Shown in pieces: positions 1-4,889 of a stretch of 7,876 bases of DNA. Origin of the DNA: DATBMY01 sp036554605 (lineage in GTDB: Bacteria > Acidobacteriota > Blastocatellia > UBA7656). The stretch is from contig DATBMY010000335.1 in assembly GCA_036554605.1 (NCBI GenBank), positions 1 to 7,876 of the forward strand. The letters run 5' to 3'. The notes beneath the pieces are model-generated. The model saw only the letters and a list, made by a program, of their open reading frames with translations. It ran no database searches and had not been told where the DNA came from. Within the stretch, counting starts at the first letter, position 1, and each line of letters opens with the position of its first letter. The position numbers and the translations under genes were made by a program.

Positions 1-22
1 TCGTCTGGTAGATTTTCGCGCT

Positions 23-46
23 AAGCAAGCCGCCGCGCTTGCTTTT
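23..46 (+). terminator. Intrinsic terminator-like hairpin upstream of metK
   Basis: A perfect 8-bp stem (AAGCAAGC at 23-30, GCTTGCTT at 37-44) with a 6-nt loop ends in a short run of four T (43-46). It could end an upstream gene outside the window, or act as an attenuator in the metK leader. Only 48 bp separate it from the metK start. The stem is moderate and the T tract short, so efficiency is uncertain. No SAM riboswitch core is recognisable in the 94 nt available upstream of metK. Confidence 0.6.
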
Positions 47-94
47 ATAGTATGACCCGCCGAAGGGAAATCACTGATAGGAGGCTTCAGCTTA

Positions 95-1243
95 GTGGGT
101 ACTCATCGTTGCTTATTTACCTCTGAATCCGTCACCGAAGGCCATCCCGATAAGATAGCCGACCAGATTTCAGACGCCGTTTTGGACGCGGTTCTTCGCG
201 ATGATCCGATGGGCCGCGTCGCCTGCGAGACGCTGCTCACGACGGGGCTCGTGATTGTCGCGGGCGAGATTACGACCTCGGCCTGGGTCGACATCACAAA
301 GGTCGCGCGCGAGACGATTCGCGAAATCGGCTACACCCGCGCCAAGTACGGTTTCGATAGCGAGACCTGCGGCGTGATAACCGCGATAGATTCGCAATCG
401 CCCGATATAGCCATGGGCGTAGACACGGGCGGCGCGGGCGACCAGGGAATGATGTTCGGCTACGCCTGCAATGATACGGCCGAGCTAATGCCTCTGCCGA
501 TCATGCTCGCGCACAAGCTTACCAGACGCCTGTCGGACGTTCGCAAAGAGGGCCTTCTCGATTACCTGAGGCCCGACGGCAAATCACAGGTGACGGTCGA
601 GTACGTCGACCGCAAGCCTGTTCGCGTAGATACGGTCGTCGTCTCTACGCAGCACTCCGAATCGGTTGCCAACGACCAGATATACGAAGACGTTATTAAC
701 CATGTCATAAAACATGTAGTGCCGGGCGAGATGCTCGACGCGAAGACCACCTTCCATATTAACCCCACAGGTCGTTTCGTAGTCGGCGGGCCGCAGGGCG
801 ACACGGGGCTCACGGGGCGCAAGATCATCGTCGATACCTATGGCGGGTCGGGCGCGCACGGCGGCGGCGCTTTTTCGGGCAAAGACCCGACGAAGGTCGA
901 CCGCTCGGCCTCATACATGGCCCGCTACGTCGCGAAGAATATAGTAGCGGCGGGGCTGGCGGAACGCTGCGAGGTGCAGCTTGCCTACGCTATAGGTGTG
1001 GCCGAGCCGGTGTCGGTGCTCATAGACACAAGAGGCACGGGCCAGGTCGACGAGAATAAGCTCTCCGACATCGTGCGCGAAACCTTCAGCCTCACCCCCG
1101 GCGGGATAATCGAGACGCTGAACCTCCGGCGGCCGATATTCAAGAAGACCGCGGCCTACGGCCACTTCGGGCGCACTGAATCCGAGTTCACCTGGGAGCG
1201 GACCGACAAGGCAGACGCCTTGCGTCGCGCGGCCGGATTATAA
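95..1243 (+). CDS. metK: S-adenosylmethionine synthetase (methionine adenosyltransferase)
   Basis: This cytosolic enzyme makes S-adenosylmethionine from methionine and ATP, releasing phosphate and diphosphate. The 382-residue product has the normal bacterial length. Seen directly: the N-terminal SESVTEGHPDK motif with the catalytic His17, Asp19 and Lys20; GAGDQGMMFGYA at about 113-124, which is the first family signature; and GGGAFSGKDPTKVDR at 256-270, the second signature with the phosphate-binding loop. The C-terminal RRPIFKKTAAYGHFGR segment is also typical. The start is GTG at 95, chosen because a full AGGAGG Shine-Dalgarno (79-84) lies 10 nt upstream and the N-terminus then matches the family. 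The ahcY gene follows after 122 bp on the same strand with no classical terminator between, so the two probably form one unit of the methyl cycle. No missing catalytic residue is seen. Confidence 0.97.
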   Translation: MGTHRCLFTSESVTEGHPDKIADQISDAVLDAVLRDDPMGRVACETLLTTGLVIVAGEITTSAWVDITKVARETIREIGYTRAKYGFDSETCGVITAIDSQSPDIAMGVDTGGAGDQGMMFGYACNDTAELMPLPIMLAHKLTRRLSDVRKEGLLDYLRPDGKSQVTVEYVDRKPVRVDTVVVSTQHSESVANDQIYEDVINHVIKHVVPGEMLDAKTTFHINPTGRFVVGGPQGDTGLTGRKIIVDTYGGSGAHGGGAFSGKDPTKVDRSASYMARYVAKNIVAAGLAERCEVQLAYAIGVAEPVSVLIDTRGTGQVDENKLSDIVRETFSLTPGGIIETLNLRRPIFKKTAAYGHFGRTESEFTWERTDKADALRRAAGL

Positions 1244-1245
1244 AA

Positions 1246-1350
1246 CAGGGATCAGGGGTCGGAGGCCAGGGGCCAGGGCATCTATAATTTCAAATTTCAA
1301 ATTTGAGATTTCAAATCTCTGATCCCTGACCTCCGACCCCTGATCCCTTC
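1246..1350. repeat. 105-nt heptamer-periodic inverted-repeat element
   Basis: The stretch divides exactly into fifteen 7-mers without a gap. Five are G-rich (consensus CAGGGGY, 1246-1280), five are AT-rich (TTTCAAA type, 1281-1315) and five are C-rich (YCCCTGA type, 1316-1350). The outer arms at 1248-1265 and 1330-1347 are perfect 18-nt inverted repeats. Pairing continues inward to 1278/1317, giving about 27 Watson-Crick and 2 G-U pairs in 31 positions. The AT-rich centre contains two further 15-nt palindromes (1291-1305 and 1305-1319). It starts 2 nt after the metK stop and ends just before the ahcY ribosome-binding site. No T tract follows, so it is not a standard terminator. A dispersed REP-like intergenic repeat is the most likely class, but copies elsewhere cannot be seen from here. 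Confidence 0.85.
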
Positions 1351-1352
1351 TT

Positions 1353-1357
1353 AGGAG
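1353..1357 (+). promoter_or_regulatory. Ribosome-binding site of ahcY
   Basis: AGGAG lies 8 nt before ATG at 1366 but only 5 nt before an in-frame TTG at 1363. The spacing and codon preference favour the ATG. The site begins only 2 nt after the end of the heptamer repeat element, so folding of that element could influence its accessibility. Confidence 0.75.
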
Positions 1358-1365
1358 ATATATTG

Positions 1366-2646
1366 ATGACAAGCAGTTCACAGATTCCGAATTATGATGT
1401 GAAAGATACCAGTCTCGCTCCGATGGGGCGAAAGAGGATCGAATGGGCCGAGCGCGAGATGCCCGTGCTTCGCCTCATACGCGAACGCTTCGAGCGCGAA
1501 AGACCGCTTGAAGGAATGAAGCTCGTCGCCTGTTGCCACATCACTACCGAAACGGCCAACCTCGCGCGGGCGCTTAAGGCGGGCGGCGTCGACGCGGTGC
1601 TGATCGCTTCCAACCCGCTATCGACTCAAGATGACGTGGCCGCCGCGCTGGTCGTCGAGTACGGCATCCCGGTCTTCGCCATCAAAGGCGAGTCGACCGA
1701 TACGTACCGCCAGCATGTGAGGATGGCGCTCGACACCATGCCGAACCTAATCGTCGACGACGGCTCCGACGTCGTGGCTATGATGGTCAGGGAGTATCCC
1801 GAGATACAGAAGCAGCTGGTCGGCTCGACCGAAGAGACGACTACCGGGCTTGTCCGGTTGCGCGCGCTTGAAAAGAAGGGTGGATTGACGTGGCCCGCCA
1901 TCGCGGTTAACGACGCGCAGACGAAACACTTTTTTGATAACCGCTACGGCACGGGCCAGTCGACGCTCGACGGCGTCATTCGCGCGACGAATATTCTGCT
2001 GGCGGGCCGCAATCTCGTGGTCGCGGGCTACGGCTGGTGCGGCAAGGGCGTGGCGATGCGCGGGCGCGGCCTTGGCGCAAACGTGATCGTCACCGAGGTA
2101 AACCCGATTCGCGCAATCGAGGCCGTTATGGACGGCTTCCGCGTGATGCCGATGGAAGAGGCCGCGCCCCTCGGCGATATATTCATTACCGTAACCGGCA
2201 ACCGCCACGTCATCGACTCGCACCACTTCGACGTGATGAAGGACGGGGCGATAGTGGCCAATTCCGGCCACTTCGACGTGGAGCTGAATCTGGTCGCGCT
2301 ATCAGAGATGAGCCAGTCGCGCGAGCAGTTGCGCCCGTTCGTCGAAGAGTTCAAGCTCAAGTCGACGGGTAACCGCGTCATCGTGCTCGGCGAGGGCAGG
2401 CTCATCAACCTCGCCGCGGCCGAGGGCCACCCCGCCTCCGTCATGGATATGAGCTTTGCGAACCAGGCGCTGTCGTGCGAGTTCTTGATCAAGAAGAGAG
2501 GCGAGCTCGCGCCGGGCGTGCACCTGCTGCCCGAAGAGGTCGATAATGATATTGCCATGCTCAAGCTCAAGGCCATGGGCATCAATATCGATAATCTCAC
2601 GCCGGAGATGATCGAGTATATGAATTCCTGGGAGGCCGGCACTTAG
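1366..2646 (+). CDS. ahcY: S-adenosylhomocysteine hydrolase (adenosylhomocysteinase), short form
   Basis: This NAD-dependent cytosolic enzyme reversibly splits S-adenosylhomocysteine into adenosine and homocysteine, removing the inhibitory product of SAM-dependent methylation. Residues seen in the 426-residue product: HITTETANL at 58-66, the Asp131 region, STEETTTG at 154-161, Lys187 with Asp191-Asn192 in the NDAQTKHFFDN segment, the NAD-binding GYGWCGKG at 221-228, GHFDVE with His302, and EGRLINLAAAEGHP at 343-356. It lacks the roughly 40-residue insertion and the Tyr-rich C-terminus of the eukaryote/proteobacterial type, ending instead in LTPEMIEYMNSWEAGT, as in archaeal and Thermotoga-like forms. 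Some members of that short branch act best on S-inosylhomocysteine; whether this one does cannot be told. It follows metK and ends before a strong terminator. Confidence 0.96.
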   Translation: MTSSSQIPNYDVKDTSLAPMGRKRIEWAEREMPVLRLIRERFERERPLEGMKLVACCHITTETANLARALKAGGVDAVLIASNPLSTQDDVAAALVVEYGIPVFAIKGESTDTYRQHVRMALDTMPNLIVDDGSDVVAMMVREYPEIQKQLVGSTEETTTGLVRLRALEKKGGLTWPAIAVNDAQTKHFFDNRYGTGQSTLDGVIRATNILLAGRNLVVAGYGWCGKGVAMRGRGLGANVIVTEVNPIRAIEAVMDGFRVMPMEEAAPLGDIFITVTGNRHVIDSHHFDVMKDGAIVANSGHFDVELNLVALSEMSQSREQLRPFVEEFKLKSTGNRVIVLGEGRLINLAAAEGHPASVMDMSFANQALSCEFLIKKRGELAPGVHLLPEEVDNDIAMLKLKAMGINIDNLTPEMIEYMNSWEAGT

Positions 2647-2671
2647 TACCCGGTAATCAAGATTCATAGAG

Positions 2672-2731
2672 CGGGTTCCGCGGTTCACGCTTTAGCGACC
2701 CTGAACCCGGAAGCTCACAAGCTGAGGCTTG
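2672..2731. other. Short inverted repeats after ahcY
   Basis: Two small hairpins are possible between the ahcY stop and its terminator: a 7-bp pairing of CGGGTTC (2672-2678) with GAACCCG (2703-2709), and a 5-bp stem CAAGC/GCTTG at 2718-2731 with a TGAG loop. Neither has a T tract, and neither matches an RNA family I recognise. They may simply be 3' UTR structure. Confidence 0.35.
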
Positions 2732-2743
2732 AACTCTAAACAC

Positions 2744-2789
2744 TTCCGTCACAGGCTCCGGCAGGATTGCTTGTGACGGAATTTCTTTT
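2744..2789 (+). terminator. Strong intrinsic terminator of the metK-ahcY unit
   Basis: A perfect 10-bp stem pairs TTCCGTCACA (2744-2753) with TGTGACGGAA (2772-2781), extendable by a G-U and two G-C pairs inside. It is followed at once by TTTCTTTT (2782-2789). It lies about 100 bp after the ahcY stop and just before the promoter of the MerR-type gene, separating the two transcription units. Confidence 0.9.
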
Positions 2790-2807
2790 GGCGGGACGAA
2801 AAAAATC

Positions 2808-2838
2808 TTGAGCCTGACGCGGCGTCAGAGTTTAGGAT
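2808..2838 (+). promoter_or_regulatory. MerR-type promoter with palindromic operator
   Basis: A -35 box TTGAGC (2808-2813) and a -10 box TAGGAT (2833-2838) are separated by 19 nt, longer than the usual 17. The spacer contains the perfect 15-nt palindrome CTGACGCGGCGTCAG (2814-2828). This arrangement is the hallmark of promoters activated by MerR-family regulators through DNA distortion, and it sits directly before a MerR-family gene, so autoregulation is the natural reading. An A7 tract (2799-2805) immediately upstream resembles an UP element. The expected transcription start near 2845 places the two upstream in-frame ATG codons (2837, 2843) at or before the transcript end. Confidence 0.85.
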
Positions 2839-2844
2839 GCTTAT

Positions 2845-2850
2845 GAGAGG
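2845..2850 (+). promoter_or_regulatory. Ribosome-binding site deciding the MerR-family start
   Basis: GAGAGG is placed 7 nt before GTG at 2858. The two in-frame ATG codons further upstream (2837 and 2843) have no Shine-Dalgarno and overlap the -10 box or the expected transcript start. GTG at 2858 is therefore preferred. Confidence 0.7.
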
Positions 2851-2857
2851 ATACGAG

Positions 2858-3631
2858 GTGAAAGAGGCTGTCGCTAAAAAAGAGCTCGACGGGCGCTGGT
2901 ATCAGGCGACGGAATTTGCGCGCATGACGGGTGTGACGGTGCGAACGCTGCACCATTACGACCGCGTGGGGCTGCTCAGGCCGGCGCGCACCGCCGCGGG
3001 CTATCGGCTCTATAACGCGCGAGATTTCGTGCGTCTCCAGCAGATAGTGACGCTTAAATACATCGGCTTCTCTTTAAATCAAATCAAGGACTTGCTCGAC
3101 ACCAGCCCGCTCGACCTGCCGGCGGCGCTTCGACTTCAGCGCGAAGTCATTGCCCGCAAGCGCGATGAGATGGACAGGACCGTTAAGGCTATCGAGGAGG
3201 CGGAGCGCGCGCTTTCGGCAGGCGGCCGCCTCGACGAGCTATTGTTCGCGAAAGTATGCGAGGTGATTAATATGCAAAACAATTGGGACTGGGTTAAGAA
3301 GTATTACACCGAAGAACAGTTGCGGGATCTGTCCGGCCGCTGGTCGCCCGAGCTTCAGCAGCGAGCCGAGCGCGACTGGGCAACGCTTATAAAAGATGTC
3401 GAAGCGGCCGTGGCGGAAGGCGTATCGCCCGAAAGCGAGCGAGCGCGCAAGCTTGCGGACCGGTGGTCGGCGCTCATAAATGAATTCACGGGCGGCGACC
3501 CCGGCATCGCCGAAAACCTGAGAAGGCTCTATGCGGACCAGTCGAACTGGCCGGAGGCGGCCCAAAAACCTTACAGCGATGATGTGGGAGCTTTTATTTA
3601 CAGGACCGAGCAGCTCCGCAATAAAGAGTGA
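2858..3631 (+). CDS. MerR-family transcriptional regulator with TipAS-like effector domain
   Basis: This is a predicted DNA-binding activator of 257 residues (GTG start). Residues about 14-83 form a MerR winged helix-turn-helix, seen in the motif RTLHHYDRVGLL (29-40), the wing segment AAGYRLY, and the GFSLNQIKDLL segment. A helical dimerisation region follows (about 84-135, rich in Arg, Glu and Leu). Residues about 140-257 resemble the TipAS antibiotic-recognition domain of TipAL, Mta and related regulators, which bind hydrophobic or peptide drugs; the YYTEEQL start and the helical pattern fit. The only cysteine I see in the effector half is in the linker (KVCEVIN), so covalent capture of thiopeptides as in TipAL is not evident. 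The gene has its own MerR-type promoter and terminator. No adjacent efflux pump is in the window, so the regulated targets are unknown apart from probable autoregulation. Confidence 0.9.
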   Translation: MKEAVAKKELDGRWYQATEFARMTGVTVRTLHHYDRVGLLRPARTAAGYRLYNARDFVRLQQIVTLKYIGFSLNQIKDLLDTSPLDLPAALRLQREVIARKRDEMDRTVKAIEEAERALSAGGRLDELLFAKVCEVINMQNNWDWVKKYYTEEQLRDLSGRWSPELQQRAERDWATLIKDVEAAVAEGVSPESERARKLADRWSALINEFTGGDPGIAENLRRLYADQSNWPEAAQKPYSDDVGAFIYRTEQLRNKE

Positions 3632-3663
3632 GCTGCCGGTCGCGGTAAGTCGCGGGTGAAACC

Positions 3664-3710
3664 TGAGCCTGAAGAGCTATCTTATTTCTGGTCTTCAGGC
3701 TCATTCTTTT
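3664..3710 (+). terminator. Intrinsic terminator after the MerR-family gene
   Basis: A perfect 12-bp stem pairs TGAGCCTGAAGA (3664-3675) with TCTTCAGGCTCA (3692-3703), with a 16-nt loop, followed by TTCTTTT (3704-3710). It ends plus-strand transcription 32 bp after the regulator stop. The right arm also encodes the last residues of the convergent small gene on the minus strand, whose stop codon lies in the loop. On the minus strand no good T tract follows, so it is mainly a plus-strand terminator. Confidence 0.85.
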
Positions 3711-3870
3711 CGGGCTCGGCTTTGCGGCGCGTAGTCTTGCGACGGTCGGCGACGCGAGTCGTGAGTATGCCCTTTTCGCCCGAGCGCTTCGGGTCGCGGC
3801 GCTCAGCCTTGCGCCGCTCATCACCGGAGCGGCGGTCCTTGCCGTTTGAAGAGCCGATTCCTTTACTCAT
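3682..3870 (-). CDS. Small Arg/Lys-rich protein of unknown function (62 aa)
   Basis: I do not recognise a named family. The product is highly charged: 21 of 62 residues are Arg or Lys and 12 are Asp or Glu, with Arg-Arg doublets at 13-14, 19-20, 24-25, 43-44 and 48-49 inside repeats of the type DRR/ERRK. The C-terminus is acidic (EPEKNEPEDQK). No hydrophobic segment exists, so it should be cytosolic and probably disordered or nucleic-acid binding; that last point is inference from charge. Codon use (third-position G/C, one ATA Ile) is like the neighbours. An in-frame stop just upstream (3874-3876) fixes the ATG at 3870, but no Shine-Dalgarno is visible. It begins 37 nt after the HU stop on the same strand, so it may be translated from the HU transcript. 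Confidence 0.6.
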   Translation of the reverse strand: MSKGIGSSNGKDRRSGDERRKAERRDPKRSGEKGILTTRVADRRKTTRRKAEPEKNEPEDQK

Positions 3871-3877
3871 AGACTAA

Positions 3878-3897
3878 GCCAGCGGCCGGCCGCTGGC
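3878..3897. repeat. Perfect 20-nt GC-rich palindrome between HU and the small gene
   Basis: Bases 3878-3897 read identically on both strands (outer GCCAGC, centre GGCCGGCC). In the minus-strand transcript it lies between the HU stop codon and the small-protein start, and would form a hairpin (up to 8 bp with a small loop). It is followed there by TTAGTCT, not a real T tract. It could be a weak terminator, an mRNA-stabilising hairpin giving HU more transcript than the downstream gene, or a protein-binding site. Confidence 0.6.
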
Positions 3898-3907
3898 CGC
3901 CGAAAGC

Positions 3908-4453
3908 TCAATAGCCTGAAGAGCCGCCGGTCGAGCCCTCGCCGCCATCGCCCCGACTCGGCTCGCTTGATTCGACTGTTGCGCTCTGGCCCGCGGGAGG
4001 AGTCGAGGCAGCGGCCGGGTCGCCCGTCGCGGTGCCGGCCTCGCCCGTCTCGATTGTGCCGCCCGCGGCTTCGCGACCGGGCGGGTCCGCGCCCGCCGAT
4101 AGGGATGCCGGATTGCCCGCCGGAGCGCCGGCCTCGCCCGAGACCCTTGTACTTTCCGCGCCGCCTCCGTCGTCGGGGCTTTCCGTGAAGTACTCTTTAA
4201 GCTCCTTGCCGGGCTTAAAATATGGCACGCGCTTGGCAGGCACGTCTACGGGCTCGCCAGTCTTCGGATTGCGGCCGCGGCGCGGGCCACGCTCCCGCGT
4301 GCGGAAGCTGCCAAACCCGCGTAGCTCCACCTTTTCGCCCTTGTGCAGCGCGCCGATTATCGACTCGAAGACCGTTTCTACTATAACTTCGGCGTCGCGC
4401 TTATTTAATTCCGCGGCGCGAGCCACTTCTTCCACAAGTTCTGCCTTAGTCAT
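3908..4453 (-). CDS. HU/IHF-family DNA-binding protein with long acidic low-complexity tail
   Basis: This is a predicted nucleoid protein that bends DNA as a dimer. Residues 1-92 are a complete HU domain: MTKAELVEEVARAAELNKRDAE at the N-terminus, the GFGSFRTRERGPRRGRNPKTGE beta-arm (residues 47-68) carrying the DNA-intercalation RNPKTGE motif, and VPYFKPGKELKEYF closing the fold. Ordinary HU proteins end here. This one continues for about 90 residues rich in Gly, Ala, Ser, Pro, Thr and Glu, with about 13 acidic and only 3 basic residues, and is probably disordered. That is opposite in charge to the Lys/Ala-rich tails of actinobacterial HupB. The start ATG at 4453 has a clear AGGTGA ribosome-binding site 3 nt upstream (4457-4462 on the plus-strand numbering). 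The domain sequence style resembles Acidobacteriota HU proteins. HU versus IHF subunit cannot be separated from sequence alone. Confidence 0.93.
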   Translation of the reverse strand: MTKAELVEEVARAAELNKRDAEVIVETVFESIIGALHKGEKVELRGFGSFRTRERGPRRGRNPKTGEPVDVPAKRVPYFKPGKELKEYFTESPDDGGGAESTRVSGEAGAPAGNPASLSAGADPPGREAAGGTIETGEAGTATGDPAAASTPPAGQSATVESSEPSRGDGGEGSTGGSSGY

Positions 4454-4489
4454 CTGTCACCTTTTGCCGCTAAACCTTCGCGGTATATT

Positions 4490-4519
4490 GGATTATTGAC
4501 TTCACAGGATGTGCTACAA
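4490..4519 (-). promoter_or_regulatory. Possible promoter of the HU gene
   Basis: Read on the minus strand, TTGTAG (4514-4519) and TAATCC (4490-4495) are spaced 18 nt apart, about 35 nt before the HU start. The match to the sigma-70 consensus is fair, not strong; an overlapping TATACC slightly downstream is an alternative -10 box. Confidence 0.35.
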
Positions 4520-4589
4520 CGGCCACTGCCCGGCACAAGCGTTCTATTGCTTTAGCAGGTCGCGGGCCTGACCTGACCGGTCGACATAG

Positions 4590-4602
4590 AGACTTTGTAC
4601 CA
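4590..4602 (+). repeat. Copy 1 of motif AGACTTTGYACCA
   Basis: AGACTTTGTACCA here matches AGACTTTGCACCA at 4802-4814 in 12 of 13 positions. A shortened inverted copy (CTGGCAAAGTC) lies at 4706-4716. The three copies flank or sit near the large inverted repeat, which suggests they belong to one mobile or regulatory unit. Confidence 0.5.
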
Positions 4603-4705
4603 AATAAACTGCAGGCACGCAAAAGTATCCACGGTAAAGGGCTAGAAATCAAGTCCTTAGTAAAGAAGGCGCTCCGTTTGTTGCGTCTCGCTCGTAGCCA
4701 GGGCT

Positions 4706-4815
4706 CTGGCAAAGTCGGAATAGATCAGTGCCGCATGCCTTGGCGGGCGGGTCTGGTCGTTCAAAAACCCCGCCCGCCAAGGCATGCGGTACTGGCATTA
4801 CAGACTTTGCACCAG
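4706..4815. repeat. Long inverted repeat, REP/MITE-like hairpin
   Basis: The core arms 4731-4751 and 4769-4789 are 21-nt perfect inverted repeats (starting CCGCATGCC) around a 17-nt loop. Pairing continues outward through one G-U and four Watson-Crick pairs (4726-4729 with 4791-4794), and then, after an 8-9 nt break, through GCAAAGTC/GACTTTGC (4709-4716, 4803-4810). No T tract follows on either strand, so this is not an intrinsic terminator. It resembles a short palindromic mobile element or extragenic repeat. No flanking target-site duplication is obvious. Confidence 0.75.
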
Positions 4816-4822
4816 TTGGTTG

Positions 4823-4852
4823 TTGCCAATGCGGACGACCATACTCTACAAT
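4823..4852 (+). promoter_or_regulatory. Probable promoter of the nuclease-mutS operon
   Basis: TTGCCA (4823-4828) and TACAAT (4847-4852) are 18 nt apart, close to sigma-70 consensus. Initiation near 4859 would give a leader of about 30 nt before the ATG at 4890. It lies downstream of the inverted repeat, which argues against translation from the upstream GTG at 4728. Confidence 0.55.
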
Positions 4853-4889
4853 TCGACGCGAGCAAATCGAGGATTTCCCAAGAAAGCCA

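Larger units (their letters stand above)
4454..4889. other. Divergent intergenic region with repeats and two promoters
   Basis: These 436 bp separate the minus-strand HU gene from the plus-strand nuclease-like gene. Codon use and composition differ from the genes (more AT, no convincing reading frame). The region holds a probable promoter on each strand, a long inverted repeat (4726-4794) and three copies of a 13-nt motif. Open frames crossing it have no family resemblance or consistent third-position bias. Apart from these items I see nothing in it. Confidence 0.7.

Noticed and set aside
1..94. SAM-responsive riboswitch in the metK leader
   Set aside because: Only 94 nt are available; apart from the 23-46 hairpin and a short GAAG/CTTC pairing (62-65 with 85-88) no conserved SAM-I, SAM-II or SMK-like core is recognisable. 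The aptamer, if any, could lie upstream of the window.
1246..1350. Intrinsic terminator between metK and ahcY
   Set aside because: The hairpin is very stable but is followed by TTAGGAG rather than a T tract, and the ahcY ribosome-binding site comes at once. A stability or processing role fits better.
1246..1350. CRISPR-like array
   Set aside because: The units are contiguous 7-mers with no spacers of uniform length, and no cas gene is present in the window.
1747..2642. Long minus-strand open frames opposite ahcY
   Set aside because: They mirror the biased codons of ahcY, have no family resemblance and no ribosome-binding site. High-GC genes routinely produce such antisense frames.
2665..2712. 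tRNA-like or structured RNA gene after ahcY
   Set aside because: The GGGTTC/GAACCC pairing gave a passing tRNA-like look, but there is no cloverleaf, no conserved T-loop and no acceptor stem.
3656..3877. Plus-strand 73-residue frame opposite the small basic protein
   Set aside because: It begins inside the MerR-gene terminator and is an Arg/Ser-rich mirror of the minus-strand frame; the minus-strand version has more gene-like codon use.
3967..4499. Plus-strand frames opposite the HU gene
   Set aside because: The minus strand encodes an unmistakable HU domain with a good ribosome-binding site; the plus frames are its reflection.
4470..4712. Minus-strand 80-residue frame in the divergent intergenic region
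   Set aside because: No ribosome-binding site, no family resemblance and no third-position bias like the neighbours. It also overlaps the possible HU promoter.
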